From the NCBI GenBank assembly GCA_008638375.1, contig CM018031.1, forward strand, positions 15,618,415-15,682,414: 64,000 nucleotides of DNA, in the 5' to 3' direction. The position numbers and the translations under genes were made by a program. This stretch comes from Nyssa sinensis (Eukaryota > Streptophyta > Magnoliopsida > Cornales > Nyssaceae). Below, one piece after another: positions 1 through 13,466 of this stretch (position 1 is the stretch's first letter; the number at the start of each line of letters is the position of its first letter). A model generated the notes under the pieces. That model did not search any database. It saw nothing but the letters and a program-made list of their open reading frames with translations, and was not told the origin of the DNA.

Positions 1-3000
1 GGAGCATAAGCTCTGGTGGAGGGTTATCTGTGCCTGGTCTTGCTTCTCGTCTAAATCTAACTGCCAATAGTGGTTCTGGAAATTTAAGCGTGCAAAGCCC
101 AAATAGATTAATGAGTGGTGTGCTTCAACAAGGTATATGAACTTGAACTGGTGACCATTTTGTTGTGGCTTAATAGAATATTGCTTGCAACTACTGCTAC
201 AGCTATGATGTTGCATATCATATTACTTACATATTGTCACTTGGGAAGAGTATTTCTTTGATACATTAGACTTCTTTTGTTTTGATAATGTTTGTGCGTA
301 GTTTCCTTAAAGCTACATTTCTTCTGAAATAATAAGTGTATTTTAATGCAAAGTGTTTCATGACTTGTGCGAAAAGATTTTGATAATCTTCTCTTGACTT
401 TTGGTGTAAGATTTTCAATACATGGTTGGAGGTGTGCCATGCTGTGAAGAAAGCACTCTCGTGTTGGAATAAATTTGAAAGGATTTTGTAGTCCATCTAT
501 CATAGCATTATAAAGAGCAAGACGGGACTTTAGGCACAAATGATGCTTCTTTTGCATAAAACTTGGTTTGAGAATTTCAGCAACGACACACACTATTCTA
601 ATATTTTAGGTTTTCTTATTGTTTTTTGGTGCCGAATGATCCAATTACTTCTATTGTTTGAGCATATTGATCTGATATTGGGAAAGGTTTCTGTTTGCAA
701 TAATGAATATATGCATGAAGAGTCATCATTGACTGTATTTTGGCAGAGCTGGTGGATAGGATAGAAAGCGCTTCATTGTAGATAATGTAATCCCGACACT
801 TTAAACAGTGCTTATTTATTTTTTAATATTTGGCTGCTCCCCGATGCCTTTGTTTGTGCCCTTAAATGACACTGATTTACAGGAATTCGGAAGACATGTT
901 AAATCTCAATAATTCCATTTTGATCTGAATGAATGCTTGAAATTTCCTACAAGAGAAGATTGTAGTTAACACTAGATTTGTTTTCAACATCAGTCGGGTC
1001 TGGCTTAGGATTCATGTGTTGGGAATATCCTGAATCAAATTGATATTACTAATTGCCTTTTAAGTGGGTTGACAGTTATTCCTAGTTGCATATTTCTACC
1101 CACATGTGGACTACAACTGGGAGCTATATCTTGCATTAGCTTGTTCCTGTCCCCCTCCCCCCTTTTCTTACCATTCACACTGAGGCATAATTAACCTTGC
1201 ATCCTATTTCATACCTAGTTCCCTTATTTTTGGAACTTGTTTTCGATAAAAAAAGTTGGTTCTGACTACAGATATTTATTTTATTACCTTGTGCCTCATG
1301 GGAAAAGAGTGGCTGTTAAGACAAATTAGGTGTCTTCTCACTACATTTTGAGACTTACTAGCTAGGTTTAAATCATAATATTTTTCTGCCTTTGTGGGAC
1401 TAGCGCTTAAATTATCTTAATTGTTTTAATTCTATTTGGGTATTTTTTAGCTTGTGGGCGAGACTCCTTGCTTTGTGAATTGGATGCATAGCTATTGGAC
1501 TATTCTAATTAGATGCTGTGTCTAGTCAAATTTTGTTCACTGGTTCTTGTGATTCTTGTTAGGATCACTTTAAAATTCAGTATTATTTTCGCTCTCTAAA
1601 GACAAAGATGGATCATGTACTGATTTATTAGTTAATGCTTCTGCCATGGTAAATGACATTTTCTTGATTCAGCTTCCCCGCAGGTTATTTCTATGCTAGG
1701 AAATTCCTATCCTACTGCTGGTGGCCCACTATCTCAAAGCCATATCCAAGCAATGAACAACCTGAGCTCTATGGGCATGTTGAACGATGTGAATTCCAAT
1801 GACGGTTCTCCTTTTGATATAAATGATTTTCCTCAGCTGACCAGTCGTCCCAATTCTGCCGGAGGGCCTCAAGGACAATTGGGTAATTGAATTGCTTTCC
1901 TTTGCTTCTGTAGAGTTCTCTTCAGGAACTAGCCCCTGCAATTAAATGGTTATCTAAACCAAAAAATTTCAGGTTCACTTCGAAAACAAAGTCTTGGTGT
2001 TAGTCCTATTGTTCAACAGAATCAGGAGTTCAGCATCCAAAATGAGGATTTTCCGGCATTGCCTGGATTTAAAGGTGATGACACTTATTTTTTTGGCCTA
2101 GTTTATGTTATAATGCATTTAAGTCAAATATTGGACTTAAATAATCTCTATAACACCACCAAATGTTAGCTCGAGTGTCATCTCCTCCACATCCCAAAGA
2201 TGAGGTTGAGGGTTTCGAGTTCCAAATGGGACAAAAAGTGTGCCTTATCCATAAAAAGTTCTCTCTTTAACAAAGTGTTATTATTATAATCTTTTAATAA
2301 CTGATGGTTGTGAAGTGACTAAGTGCCTGTTTGGAGTTGCTTTAGATTTTGGAGAAGTGATTCTAGGAGGTCCAATTGGGTAGAAGTGATTATGGGAGAA
2401 TTAATTTGATGCTTGGATGGAGTGATGGATGTATTTCAGAAGTGACTGGTGTCAAAAGTAAATTATTGGGTGTTTGGTAAACATTGTTCAGAGTGATTTT
2501 GGACTATGAAATGTCTTTTTTGCTCTTTATTCTAAATTAGTTGGCTTTGCGTGTGTTTGACCATATGTTATTTAAATAATTTACATTATGTATATATTAA
2601 ATAGATAAATAGTATATATGTAACAACTAAATTAAATAAATCTGAAGTTGAAATTGTAAATATAGATTATATAGGGTAATTACACTGATAATGAGGTTTT
2701 GGACAATTACAGATATTCTTCTTGTTTCTAGAATTACTTTGCACTTCTTTTAGTTCAATGTTAGTAACAGATTTTCCATTGCCGTTTTAGAGTACACACT
2801 AACGATGACGATTTTTGATGACATCATCAAAAGATACTTTTCAAATGCCAAATTTGCCCTTATAATAATGCTGAAATGTTGACTATTGAGTATTGACCCA
2901 AAAAAATGTGGGTTAATTTTGTACTTTTGCAATTTTTGTTAATGGTGTTCTCCCGACAACTCAAGTAGAGGTACAATGTAATTTCAGAAACAAGAAGAGT

Positions 3001-6000
3001 AGGCTGCAATTGTAAATTTTAGGAGAGGTCAGTGTAATTTGCTCTATTATATATATTATAAAATTTAAATATATATAATATAAATACTAAATATACTCAA
3101 TTCAATTTAGCCTTTATCCCAACATAAATACTAAATATATAAATAAATATAAAATAGCAAATATATATAACATATGTGAGGGGGTTTTGGATATGATATA
3201 TATATATATATATATATATAGGATGTATTTGGGAATTCTCGAATTGTTTTAACATTAGTTTACTAAAAATGTATTGGGGGGGATATGTTTGGAATTACGA
3301 AAATATCTGGAGGGCTATTCTGCTACCATGTCAATTCGTGAACGGCATAATGGGAAGCTGAGATTTTCGGCCAAAACGCCCAGACCAGAAGCAGTCATGG
3401 ACTGCTTATCCAGAATTGGTTCTCAGGCCCAAAAATGCATAGGTCCCCAAATGTTTTCAATGCCTGAGCATATTGGAGGCCCAAATGTGATAAGCTGGGC
3501 TCCAATGCACGGCCAAATGAGCTTCAAGTCTTAGACAACATTTCTTGTTGAATCATTTGTCACAAACATGATAAACTATGCTCCAATATAGGGCCAAATG
3601 GGCTCCAAGTCTTGGACAACATTTCTTGTTGAATCATTTGTCACAAACACGATAAGCTGGGCTCCAATGCAGGGCCAAACGGGCTCCAAGACTTGGACAA
3701 CATTTCTTGTTGAATTATTTGTCGCATTTTAACAGTGTTACATTTATTGGTTTCTAGCATTAAGCTGTTAACCATTAAGTATACTTTTTGTGAACTTTTA
3801 GGCATAACCCAAGAAATCCCAAAAACCACACAGAGCATTGCTCACACCTCCCTAGCAACCTTACAATGGAGGAGATGATGATTTGGAGACTCTCCCGCCT
3901 CCTTGCACATGCAACACCAAGTTAGGAAGGAGTTTTCCCCTCTTCCTCAAATTGTCCAAAGTAAGAATCGTCTCTAAAGCCATAGATCATCACTAAAAAA
4001 AGAAACTTTTGAAGGGACTTTAGTCTTCCAAATGCCTTTCCATGGAAACCCAACCGCTAAATTACTACAAAGCACATTATAGTAAGATCTCATGCTGCAC
4101 TTGCCATTTGTGCACCTCTTCCATTTGATCAAATCCTCTCTATCCACCTTGAGCTTGCATCCATATAAACAAGCTAGGAATGCCTCAACATGATCCAACT
4201 CCCAATCCTGGAAAGCCCTAACAAACATATGATTCCGGACCACTGCATTCTCTCATAAGTAAAAATAATCCCCCACCAAAGCACCTTTATCCAACACTAT
4301 GTGAAATAAATCAGGAAATCTACACTTCAACGACATGTCATCACACCAAATATCAACCACTATCTTCCTCTTTGCCTTTCACTTGGGTCCATTTTCATTC
4401 TATTTAAAGAAAATCTTCTTAGGTGCTCTAATTATTAATGCTTAATAATTCTATCAGTTAACAATAAATGTTTTTTGCACAATTGTTAACTATTATAGGG
4501 TTGAATAATTCTATCAACTAATAATTTATGTTTCTTGCACAATTGCTAACCATTAGAGGGTCAACTGTGATAGAACAAAAGTTTGAAATGTAATGTCTAT
4601 AATTTTTTTTAAGTCATATTAGTTCAGCTGAACTTTGAGGCTTCCATTTCATAGACACTTTTTTTTTTCCTATTTTTATTTTGTCCTTATTCTATTTATT
4701 GTATTTTATTGACCAGTTTCCTAGTTTTTTTTGGGGGTTGAGATTTCGGTTCTGAGCTTTTATTTTCTGATTCTTTTGCTTGAAAACACGAAGGAGCTGT
4801 TATCAACAAATCAATATATGGGTGCTTCAACAAAAATTGATCAAGTACTGAAACTACTTCAACTTCAATGGATAAACTTCTATTTAAACAGTCTTTCAGA
4901 GCTGTTAAATGGCCTTAGAACGAGTTTAGCTCATTGCTGGTTGGTTCTCAATTCCATCTCTACTACAAAACCGGATGTGAGAGTTTCTTCTCATCCAGCT
5001 CCTCGTGAATAAAATAAAAGGATTACTAGCTGCAATCTTTCTAAAGGAAAGCCTTGATCGATACGATATGAATAGAATTTAAGTAAATATCATGTGATTG
5101 TATCTATTTTCATGGTGGCTAGTTCGTTGCTGGATGTACAAATCGAAATGCTTTCCTGAATTGTGACTTGCAATTTGTTAAGAACCAGTGGGCAAGTTTT
5201 TACACTGGATTTTCTCTCTGTATAACTTTGTTGTGAAACTCTCTCATTGTGTACCATCAATTTCATGGGCTTTGTCACTTTGGAGCCAGTTGCCCCCCTC
5301 CCCCTCTCCTTTTATAGGCCTCTGCACACCATACTCCTAGTTGGCTAAATTGCTAGAAATTTACAATCAGTGCATGTGGAGCAAATTGGATCCATAATTA
5401 CAGTTTTTGAGTATTTTAAGTCTTTATTTTGATCGGTGTAAGAATAGTTTTATATAAGGCACCCAAGGGGGGCCAACCCAATAACTATAAAAGGGACCAG
5501 CTACAGTTTTGAGTATTTTAATTTTAATGAGTGTTCTTTCATTCTTGTATGTTACTATTTAAACCTGCTTGATTTACAAGGACAAGTTGCAATTTTCAGT
5601 TGGTGGGTTTTATTTTATATTGAAGCATAAATAATTTGGTTTAGGTTAGCTTTAGTCGGGTTTTATAGTTTGTTGAGGTCTTAGTCCTACCAGCAGGTTA
5701 ATTTATCTGATAGAATTATAGTTGGATTATGAAATTTCTCCCTATTTGTGATGAAATTTAGATCAGAATTTCCATGAAGAAATATAGAATTTAAGGGAGC
5801 TTAACATTCTGGAGTTCTAAATTTCAGGTAGACAGAAAGAGTGAGTTTTGTTTGGGGGGGGGGGGGGGATAGATATCTTCTCATTAAAACTTCATTGTAA
5901 GGGCACTGTCATCCGAATTAGCTGAGTGGGTTGCCTTATTGTTCCTTGCAGTGTATTAGTGGGATTATTTGCCCTCAAATGAAAGCTAAAGTCAGTCTAA

Positions 6001-9000
6001 AAGAGGATTTGACCAATTATGTTCCAGGACTGTTTTAATTACAGCACATGGGATAAGCATTAGTTGTGGGACCACTTGAGGAACATGGACATAGCAGTTA
6101 TTCAGCATGGAAATGCCATAGACACTTGGTAAAAGAAGAGATGGCAGTTTTGCATGCCAACTAACCATCCAGAGCAGTATAAATAGGAGAAGCCCAAGTA
6201 GAAGAGGGCTTGGTGCCCCAAAGCCCAAGTAGAAGAGTGATTGGCTCCCCACCCAACATAAAGACAATATTTTCAGTTTTCCCTAGTCTATTGCCACAGT
6301 TGTAGCCCTTTTAATTTCTTATTTACAGTAGCTACTCCCAAGTCCCAATAGTTAGTCATTTAATTTCTAGTCCTGTAGTTTAAGTCTCTTTCATAGTGGG
6401 GAAGTACTATATTTGGAGCTTAGCTTGGAATGTATGCAATGGAGGCTTGTTCAAGTGCAATGAATGGAATTGCCTTAGAGGTAACAAGTTATTTCACTTG
6501 CTTGTTTGGCTGTTGAATATAGCTTTGAAAGCTTAATCTCTATTTATTCCCAAATGAAAAGTTAAAGTCCTCTTCAGGGAGGCATAAGACCTTAAGGGAA
6601 GGTTCATCCTACTTCCCAACATCGCCTTATTGCCTTAGGCCACCTGTTAGGGATAGTTTGGCAATTATATTTCAATCTTGTTGAGTGGCATGCCCGCACG
6701 CTTCAATATTCAAACAAAGAGTATTTAGAAGTTTCAGGTTTGAATAGTGTGCTAGCCCTTTGCGCAAGTGTGTAATGAAAATGAGGCAAATGACTTTTTT
6801 TATTGGTAAGTACCAGATTTACATCCATGTCCTAAGTGGGATTGAATCCAGATATACACCCATGTCCTAAGTGGGATTGAATCCTGCACCTCCCCCTTTG
6901 GAAGTGCAGGGTATGTATCAAATGACAGGTTATGCTTAACAATCTGCATTTATCATTTAGTTGGATGTCCTTGATTTGAAACATTGGGTGGTCGCTGGGT
7001 TGGATCATCTGCTCTTATTTTTCTTTCTTTTTCTTTTTCCCTACCCCTGGATATCATTTCTCTTCTTAATCCGAGGTTACTTCCTTATCAATACTCCCAA
7101 ACTATGTTCCTTTAGGGTATGAATTTTGTGGGTGCTGCTTCCTTGTGCCATTTTTATGAGCTCAGGGAAAGAGAGGACTCATGTATTATTAAGTGGGTGT
7201 TTGATGGCGTGGCACAAAGTGATTAGGGACTGCACTAAACATGGAAAATTGGAAACTCATGAATGTTTGGGAAGGGTGTTTTATAAAAAATTGGTGTCTT
7301 GACTATTTACATCACAAAATACTGCATCATGTGGCTGTTTCTCCTGCGATGTGGTTTCCTAGCAAAGCAATCCCAAATGGAGGTTAAGAATATGATGTTT
7401 AAATGAGGTGGTGAAGTTTAGGGGGTGTGATCAATTAATAATGTTACATAGTTGAGAATTTTTTGAATGATTCATGTGAAAAGTTTCATTTAACACCTTA
7501 TTCAAGTAGACCTTGATCATGCTGGGAGAATTCTTAATTCAGGAGTTTAGAGGTATTTATGTCACCAGAAACAAAGATTAAAAGCAAGTGTTGGATGCAA
7601 AACTAGTGTTAAAAGATTACAAATGGCTTGTTATACTCTGACCATTAAACCAGAGATAATGATATGTGCAGGATTCTGACTTCTGAGTAACTACTCTATC
7701 TGAGTTCCATCTCAGGAAGTGCATACATATTTCTGGCTTTTTTTTTTCCCTCCTTTTCCTTTTCGAACTTTGGGGTTATGGAACACTAGCTTTTATACAG
7801 GAAAGGACTGAATATTTCAAGGACAGTTCTGTTGTATGGTAAACTCACCAATATTCTTCTTTGTAATTTGTACAGACCCAAATAACCCTAAAAGGACTTA
7901 TTTACCCTTTGAAATTATGAGGATTTTTTCTTACTTGATTTATGCGACTCCTATGAGAATCTTTTGTTGATTGCTGTTAGGTTTTTTGGAATATCATAAA
8001 AAATATGTTATTTTTTCTCATCTAGATTGATCAGCTCATAGTGGTGCATTTCAGGTACGTATAGTTTGTCAGATATTAAGTTTTTGCAATGTCTGATTGA
8101 GCTTTCTTCCTTAGATTTTTTAATGACTGTTCAGGAGTGAGTTTCCTGCTATGGTTCTGATGCTATCCTCTCATCAAAATAAGAAAGATGGCTATAGGAC
8201 TCTTATGTGTTTGTGTACTTATAACCATTTCTTGTTGTGTCATATGGCAAGTGGTTCTGGATGTAAAAAATGTTGAAATTATTGTGGTTTTGCTCAACTT
8301 CTTGGCATCTGATAAGCATGTTCTTTTGCAATTTCTAATAGTAATTCATGCATTCTATATTTTATCTGTACTCTGGTAAATAACCAAGGCAGGCTCAATG
8401 CATCTAATAGCTTACATTCTTATTTTTGTGTCACGAGTGTCTGGGAATTGAGGCAAATCTTTAATTAACTACATTTCAACCACACACCATTGACTAAGGC
8501 TTTTAGATTTTGGCCAGGTGGTAATGCTGACTATGCCATGGATTTGCACCAGAAAGAACAACTTCATGACAATACCATGTCTATGATGCAGTCTCAGCAC
8601 TTCTCTGTGAGTACTAACTTGGGAAAGATTCATTGCATTTGTGAATATCACAGTAGTATCATCAGATGTGTAGTGCTCAAGCTTGGCCTCGTTCTTTCAT
8701 CTTTCAATGTGCAGATGGGAAGATCTCCTGGATTCAACTTGGGAGGATCATATTCATCTCATCGGCCACAGCAGCAACAGCAACATGCTGCATCAGTCAG
8801 TAGTAGTGGCGTCTCCTTTTCAAATGTAAACAATCAGGATCTTCTCCATTTACATGGCTCAGATATGTTCCCATCATCACATTCAACCTATCACTCACAG
8901 GTGTGTTAATGTGGTGCCTCAAATGGTTAATTTCAATGTAACTTAGGCGTGTCAGGACACCATAAAGAAAGAGAGATTCTTTTTCGTTATGGAATTTTAG

Positions 9001-10717
9001 GGTCAAAATCTCCTTTCTTTTCTTTATTACTTTGAAACCAGTTGATGGAAATTATTTACCCAACCAAAAGACCCACCCTGCCCTTAACTGCTGTACTGGA
9101 TGGGTTCCACTCCGACAGGTGTTACTTATGACACAAAAGGAGATCTGGCTTCCTGCTTCCTGAACTGGAAGTTTCTCAACGCTTGCTCCATTTGGTCATT
9201 GTAGCTTATTTGTTCCACTATATTCTCAGAAAATGATATTTAGCCAGCAATAATGTCTAGAATAAACTCATTTTAAATATTATGGAAGGTGAAGCAGACC
9301 AATTATATATGTGTGTGATATATATATTAAATGTTAAAATGGAAAATTTTCTTTTTCATGTCGTGTCCAACTGATTAGGCATTCTTCTTGTAAATCATTA
9401 CTCTCTTGTTCATGGAAGAAGCATCATGAATTTTAAATCAGTATGGTCTAACATCTTGAATGGTCTTATACTGTTGCAGACCAGTGGATTACCTGGCATG
9501 GGATTAAGACCTCTTAACTCTCCAAATACGGTTTCTGGTATGGGGTCATATGACCAGCTTATCCAGCAGTATCAACAGCACCAGAATCAATCTCAGTTTC
9601 GCCTACAGCAGATGTCTACTGTAAAGTCAGTCGTATAGGGATCAGGGCATGAAGTCCATGCAGGCTGCACAAGCTGCTCCTGACCCATTTGGTTTGCTTG
9701 GTTTGCTAAGTGTAATAAAGATGAGTGATCCTGATCTAACATCCCTTGCACTTGGAATTGATCTGACAACGCTTGGGTTGAACTTGAACTCAGCAGAAAA
9801 TCTTCACAAGACTTTTGGTTCACCGTGGTCCGATGAGCCTACCAAGGGTGACCCGGAGTTCACTGTGCCACAATGTTATTATGCTCAACAGCCACCTGCC
9901 CTAAATGTGAGCTGCTTTTTCTTCTTATTTTCAGTCTGCTCCTTCTGTTAGCCATTTTCTTCTTGCTCAAATATTTGTTGGGGTGGCTGCAGCAAGCAGT
10001 ACTTCTCAAAGTTCCCATTGGACACATTGTTTTATATTTTTTACAGGTACATCTCTTGGTTGGGTCTTTGTTAATCTCTCCTTGTGAATCATTCTGATTG
10101 TTAACTCATTGCAATCTTTTTATTTTTGTTCTAATGTAGCATGCCAAAAGATGAAGCCCAGTTATTTGCTGCGAATGAACTGTATGTTGGCCTTAAAACC
10201 ATGTTCTGTAGTTTGTGTGTTTTTTTGGCATTTTCTCCTTCTGCTGCATGTTTATCTACCTTAAAATGCAATTTATGAAGGACAGGTCTGTTTCATTTTG
10301 AAAATTGATCAGCACTTAAAGGAGCCTTCACTTTCTGTGGTCCGCACTAAACAGTCAAGGTGGGTTGCAATTTTGCTAAGAGCAATATTACATCTATTGT
10401 TTGCAGGTATAACAGGGGCTGGTTCTATCACAGAGAGCTCCGACTATGGTTTATGAGGGTTGCCAACATGGAGCCACTTGTCAAGACAAATGCCTATGAG
10501 AGAGGATCTTATATCTGTTTTGATCCAAACATGTGGGAAACAATCCGCAAGGTTTGGATTTATCGACACCTGGTCAATTTGTTTGTTGTTATATTTCCAC
10601 CCAATGGTTGGTTATTGAATTTCAGCCCCCTTAATGGATTACATAATCTTGCTGCAGGATAATTTTGTTCTCCACTATGATATGTTGGAAAAAAGACCGG
10701 CTCCAGCTCAACACTAA
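1..10717 (+). CDS. NOT2: CCR4-NOT complex subunit 2 (NOT2/VIP2-like), 5' end outside window
   Basis: Scaffold subunit of the CCR4-NOT complex, which joins the deadenylase module to NOT1 and NOT3; it acts in cytoplasmic mRNA decay and nuclear transcription control. Coding exons read from splice sites and phase: 1-132 (frame from base 3), 1673-1882, 1973-2074, 8518-8606, 8715-8900, 9480-9906, about 9997-10046, 10140-10181, 10407-10551, 10658-10717 (TAA). The N-terminal part is Gly/Ser/Asn/Gln-rich and disordered ([32 protein letters not shown]). The C-terminal NOT2/3/5 domain starts near [12 protein letters not shown] and contains [39 protein letters not shown] and [14 protein letters not shown], all family hallmarks. 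Oddities: a +1 frameshift at base 9626 brings TAG into exon 9480-9906, and the acceptor near 9992-9999 is ambiguous. Identity is secure; whether this allele is functional is not. Confidence 0.93.
133..1672 (+). other. NOT2 intron (1.5 kb), no insertion recognised
   Basis: The intron lies between donor GTATATG at 133 and the acceptor AG at 1671-1672. It is AT-rich with pyrimidine runs. I see no gene, transposon end or structured RNA in it; open frames here have no plant-protein character. Confidence 0.75.
2155..2300 (+). mobile_element. tRNA-derived SINE, copy 1 (NOT2 intron)
   Basis: A Pol III-type head reads TAGCTCGAGTGTC (A-box-like, 2168-2180) followed by a degenerate B box, GGTTTCGAGTTCC, at 2211-2223 with one extra T. 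The body CCAAATGGGACA and a T/A-rich tail follow. Copy 2 at 48420-48532 on the other strand shares the same order of blocks (CTCGAGTG, GAGGTTGAGGG-like, CGAGT, CAAATGGGACA), which is the main reason for calling it a family. Boundaries are approximate and no clean target-site duplication was found for this copy. Confidence 0.6.
2330..2560. repeat. Possible hAT-type MITE end or remnant
   Basis: The stretch starts GTGCCTGTTTGGAGT and carries repeated AGAAGTGATT-like blocks and GGTGTTTGGTAAAC. This wording is typical of small non-autonomous hAT elements in plants. I cannot pair it with a matching inverted end, so it is a tentative remnant. Confidence 0.3.
3198..3221. repeat. (TA)n microsatellite
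   Basis: An uninterrupted run of TA dinucleotides sits in the large NOT2 intron, within a wider AT-rich stretch from about 2570 to 3240. Confidence 0.85.
3489..3731. repeat. 81-bp tandem repeat, three copies
   Basis: Units begin at 3489, 3570 and 3651 with GATAAGCT or GATAAACT, so the period is exactly 81 bp. Each unit contains GGGCTCCAATGCA-like text, GACAACATTTCTTGTTGAAT and a closing ATTTGTC. Copies differ at a few bases each. The array lies just beyond the 3' side of the LINE fragment at 3640-4390; the last unit overlaps its tail. Confidence 0.9.
3640..4390 (-). mobile_element. LINE (L1-type) ORF2 3' fragment, decayed
   Basis: Minus-strand translation shows the C-terminal zinc-binding region of plant LINE reverse transcriptase: an RSYYNVL block, then [18 protein letters not shown] (near 4050-4000), and further on [11 protein letters not shown] (near 3830-3790). 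Stops and frame changes separate the blocks. No reverse transcriptase core or 5' region is present, so it is a truncated dead copy inside the NOT2 intron. Confidence 0.75.
4391..8517 (+). other. Rest of the large NOT2 intron
   Basis: This 4.1 kb holds no recognisable coding exon. It contains a poly-G tract at about 5856-5868, a short tandem duplication of CCATGTCCTAAGTGGGATTG-type text at 6821-6890, and pyrimidine-rich stretches. The acceptor CCAG at 8514-8517 precedes the exon [13 protein letters not shown]. Confidence 0.6.
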
Positions 10718-12035
10718 CAAATCTTCCCAATCTATGATGTAAAGTTTCAGTTTAACTCATTTGTTAGAATGCAAGTCAGTTTCTGCTTTAGTGTTCGTTC
10801 AATTTGGCCATTGTAAACATTTGTTGCATCAATCGTGTTTCAGTTATTTTAGTGAGATTAGTCTCATCTCTTTTATTTGAAAACTAAGTATGACCTCATA
10901 AAATGCCCTATGAAACAGCTATGACATTATAAAATGCCTATGAAGCGGTGGTTGTACCTTTCTATGAAAAGCTTTTTGTGATAATAGTCCGACTCTAGAT
11001 ATTAATGAAGTGTCAAAAAAGAGAATAGTCATCGCAGTTCACAAGGGTTCACAAGGGTCAATCATTTGATACAAATCCAGCTTTACTCCTTTAATTAAGA
11101 TAAAAGGTGTTTAATGCATGGTGGTGGGCTGTAGTTTGCATGTTATTATGTTAAAGATATACAGCAGTGATGATTTTTGTTGGCAGCACATAATTTTTTA
11201 GCTTTCATACCGTGTTGGTTTTCACTTTTAAAATTAGCTGACTGTAGACTGAGTTCTGCATGGTGCAGAGTAACCCAGATATGTTCTACCTTTCTTGTGA
11301 TATCAATTTGCCGGTACAACATGATGTAGAGTGCACGATGAAATTATGATATAGAAAAAAATGTACCCAAAGTTGAAACAAGTATGAACGAAATTTGAAA
11401 TAATGTAAAATGCATTTTTGCTGCGTGATATGATCTAAAGTTTGCTGTTGACACTAGAATGCATGTCATGATCTAAAGAAACAAATAGGCCTTGTACCGA
11501 AATATTGTAAAACACATGTTTAGAGATGTGCATCGTATGATGTGGTTTCGTGATGGGTGGGAGTAGGATGATTTTGATGATGTAGAGCATGCTAACTCTG
11601 TGCCAGCCGCTGCTATATAAAGATTGGGGCAAACTCATGGTCGCATCTAAAGCCCTTGTATCAGTGACTACATGTGAACAGACCTAATCTGTGCTTTATC
11701 TTTCCCAGTATGTAAGCTGCTAGGTGTGTCGTATTTAAGCGTCGAGGTTTCCTGGGGAGTTGTCTTAGATTGTGTTTCTGGACTTAGCTGGGGGGCTAGG
11801 GGCTGTAGCTGCCTTCTCCTCGTGTGGATCAGCATTACAATGTAAGATTTATGTTTTTCCTTTGCAGACTTCATGTTCATGAATATTAGGTGCTTCTATA
11901 AATGTTAAGAGTGAACAATGCATGCAAAATTGCAAACATATATAGGTGTTGCATAGCCTATTATAGTGTGGGGGCTGGGTCATTTTTACAAAGCTTTGAT
12001 AGATACATAATGAGATAAAAGCTGCTGTGCCAACT
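10718..12035. other. Intergenic DNA between convergent genes
   Basis: The 1.3 kb between the NOT2 stop and the stop of the malectin-LRR gene should contain both 3' UTRs. It is AT-rich. I see no transposon ends, tRNA or open frame of note. Confidence 0.6.
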
Positions 12036-13422
12036 TCAGGATGTTGGTAAAGTTACACAAGTTGTTGGCATTTGTGTTCTGGCACTAGTCCCTATGCTTC
12101 CATGTTGATCTAGCAGGTCGTTAAGCTCGTCCATATCTATGTCTGGAACTTCAGACTCCTGATGAATACTCCCAGCATTTACACTTACCGGCATAGCTCC
12201 AGTTGAAACTGGCTCAACTGAAGTGTTAGCCTGAGATGCCTGATTTGTGTTTTCAACATTCACACCCATTCTGACATTCTCTTCTGTCAGCATTGGCTTA
12301 TTATGCTCATTGTCGGGCTGTGATGGCTGAACCTGTGGCTCTGTGCTTGCGCTTACTGATACACTCTCTTCTTGAGGCTTTTCCTGAGCACTCCCATTCT
12401 CACCTTGAGATGTACCTGATGCTGGCTCGACAGCTTGTTGGCCAGTTGTGGGTCGGTTCTTCAAGAAATATACAATGGCGGTGATAACCAGTACGATGCC
12501 TAAAGATATTCCCACAGCCAACCCTATTAACAGAGCCAACTTTTTTCTTTTGTGATTAGGTAGATTTGAGTTTCCATCTATGCTGCAGGAGGCAAAGCAC
12601 ACATGAAAAAAAGGAATGAATATATGGACATTTTTCATTTCACTTGGGCTCAGAAACTGCTCAGGCAAAGAGAATTCTTACATGTAAGTTAGTTTCTTGT
12701 TACTGGTTATGGTACGAGGAACTTCGCCTGAAAAGTTGTTACTGTGGAGGTTGCTGCAAAAAGATAAGTATGAGATTAGACGGTTGAAATGAATTTTTGA
12801 GATTTGATTCATATCAATTGTGTGCAACTTACAGTAGCATCAGATTCGGCAAGTTTCCAAGAAATTCTGGGATAGTTCCATTGAGATTGTTATCACTCAA
12901 ATCACTGTAAGAAGTAGACTGTAGGTTAAACATGGAGAAAGAGGAGGTGAAGATAACTGTAGCTTTAAGGTGGTGTGATGGGTGGACCACTTACATAGTT
13001 TGAAGGGCTTTCATTTGGCTGAATTCTGGAAGAGGACCTTCCAGACCATACCCTGAGAGATTTCTGCAGGATGTTTAGACTTTGTTTTGATTAGCAGTGA
13101 GATAAGATCATATTGTAGAACATATAGTGTATAGTTTGATTGTATTTCGCCCTCCAGCATCATTTTGGATTCAAGTCGAAAAGTGATCAATCTAAATTAT
13201 TAAATTGGAGGGCATTATAAATTTTGTTTTGGTGCTTTAGCTGAATAATCATACAACGAAATTACTCTAGGAGGATCGCTGCCGGCACAACCCAACCATT
13301 CCCATTCAGTTTCACTTGGGAGACATGGTTCTCCAACCCAACCCCCTAGCTGCTCAAAGGTGCTTATGAAGACTGCCACTCCATCCACTGTTCGAACAAA
13401 TCATAACCCATAGAGAGAGTTA

Positions 13423-13466
<44 letters not shown>

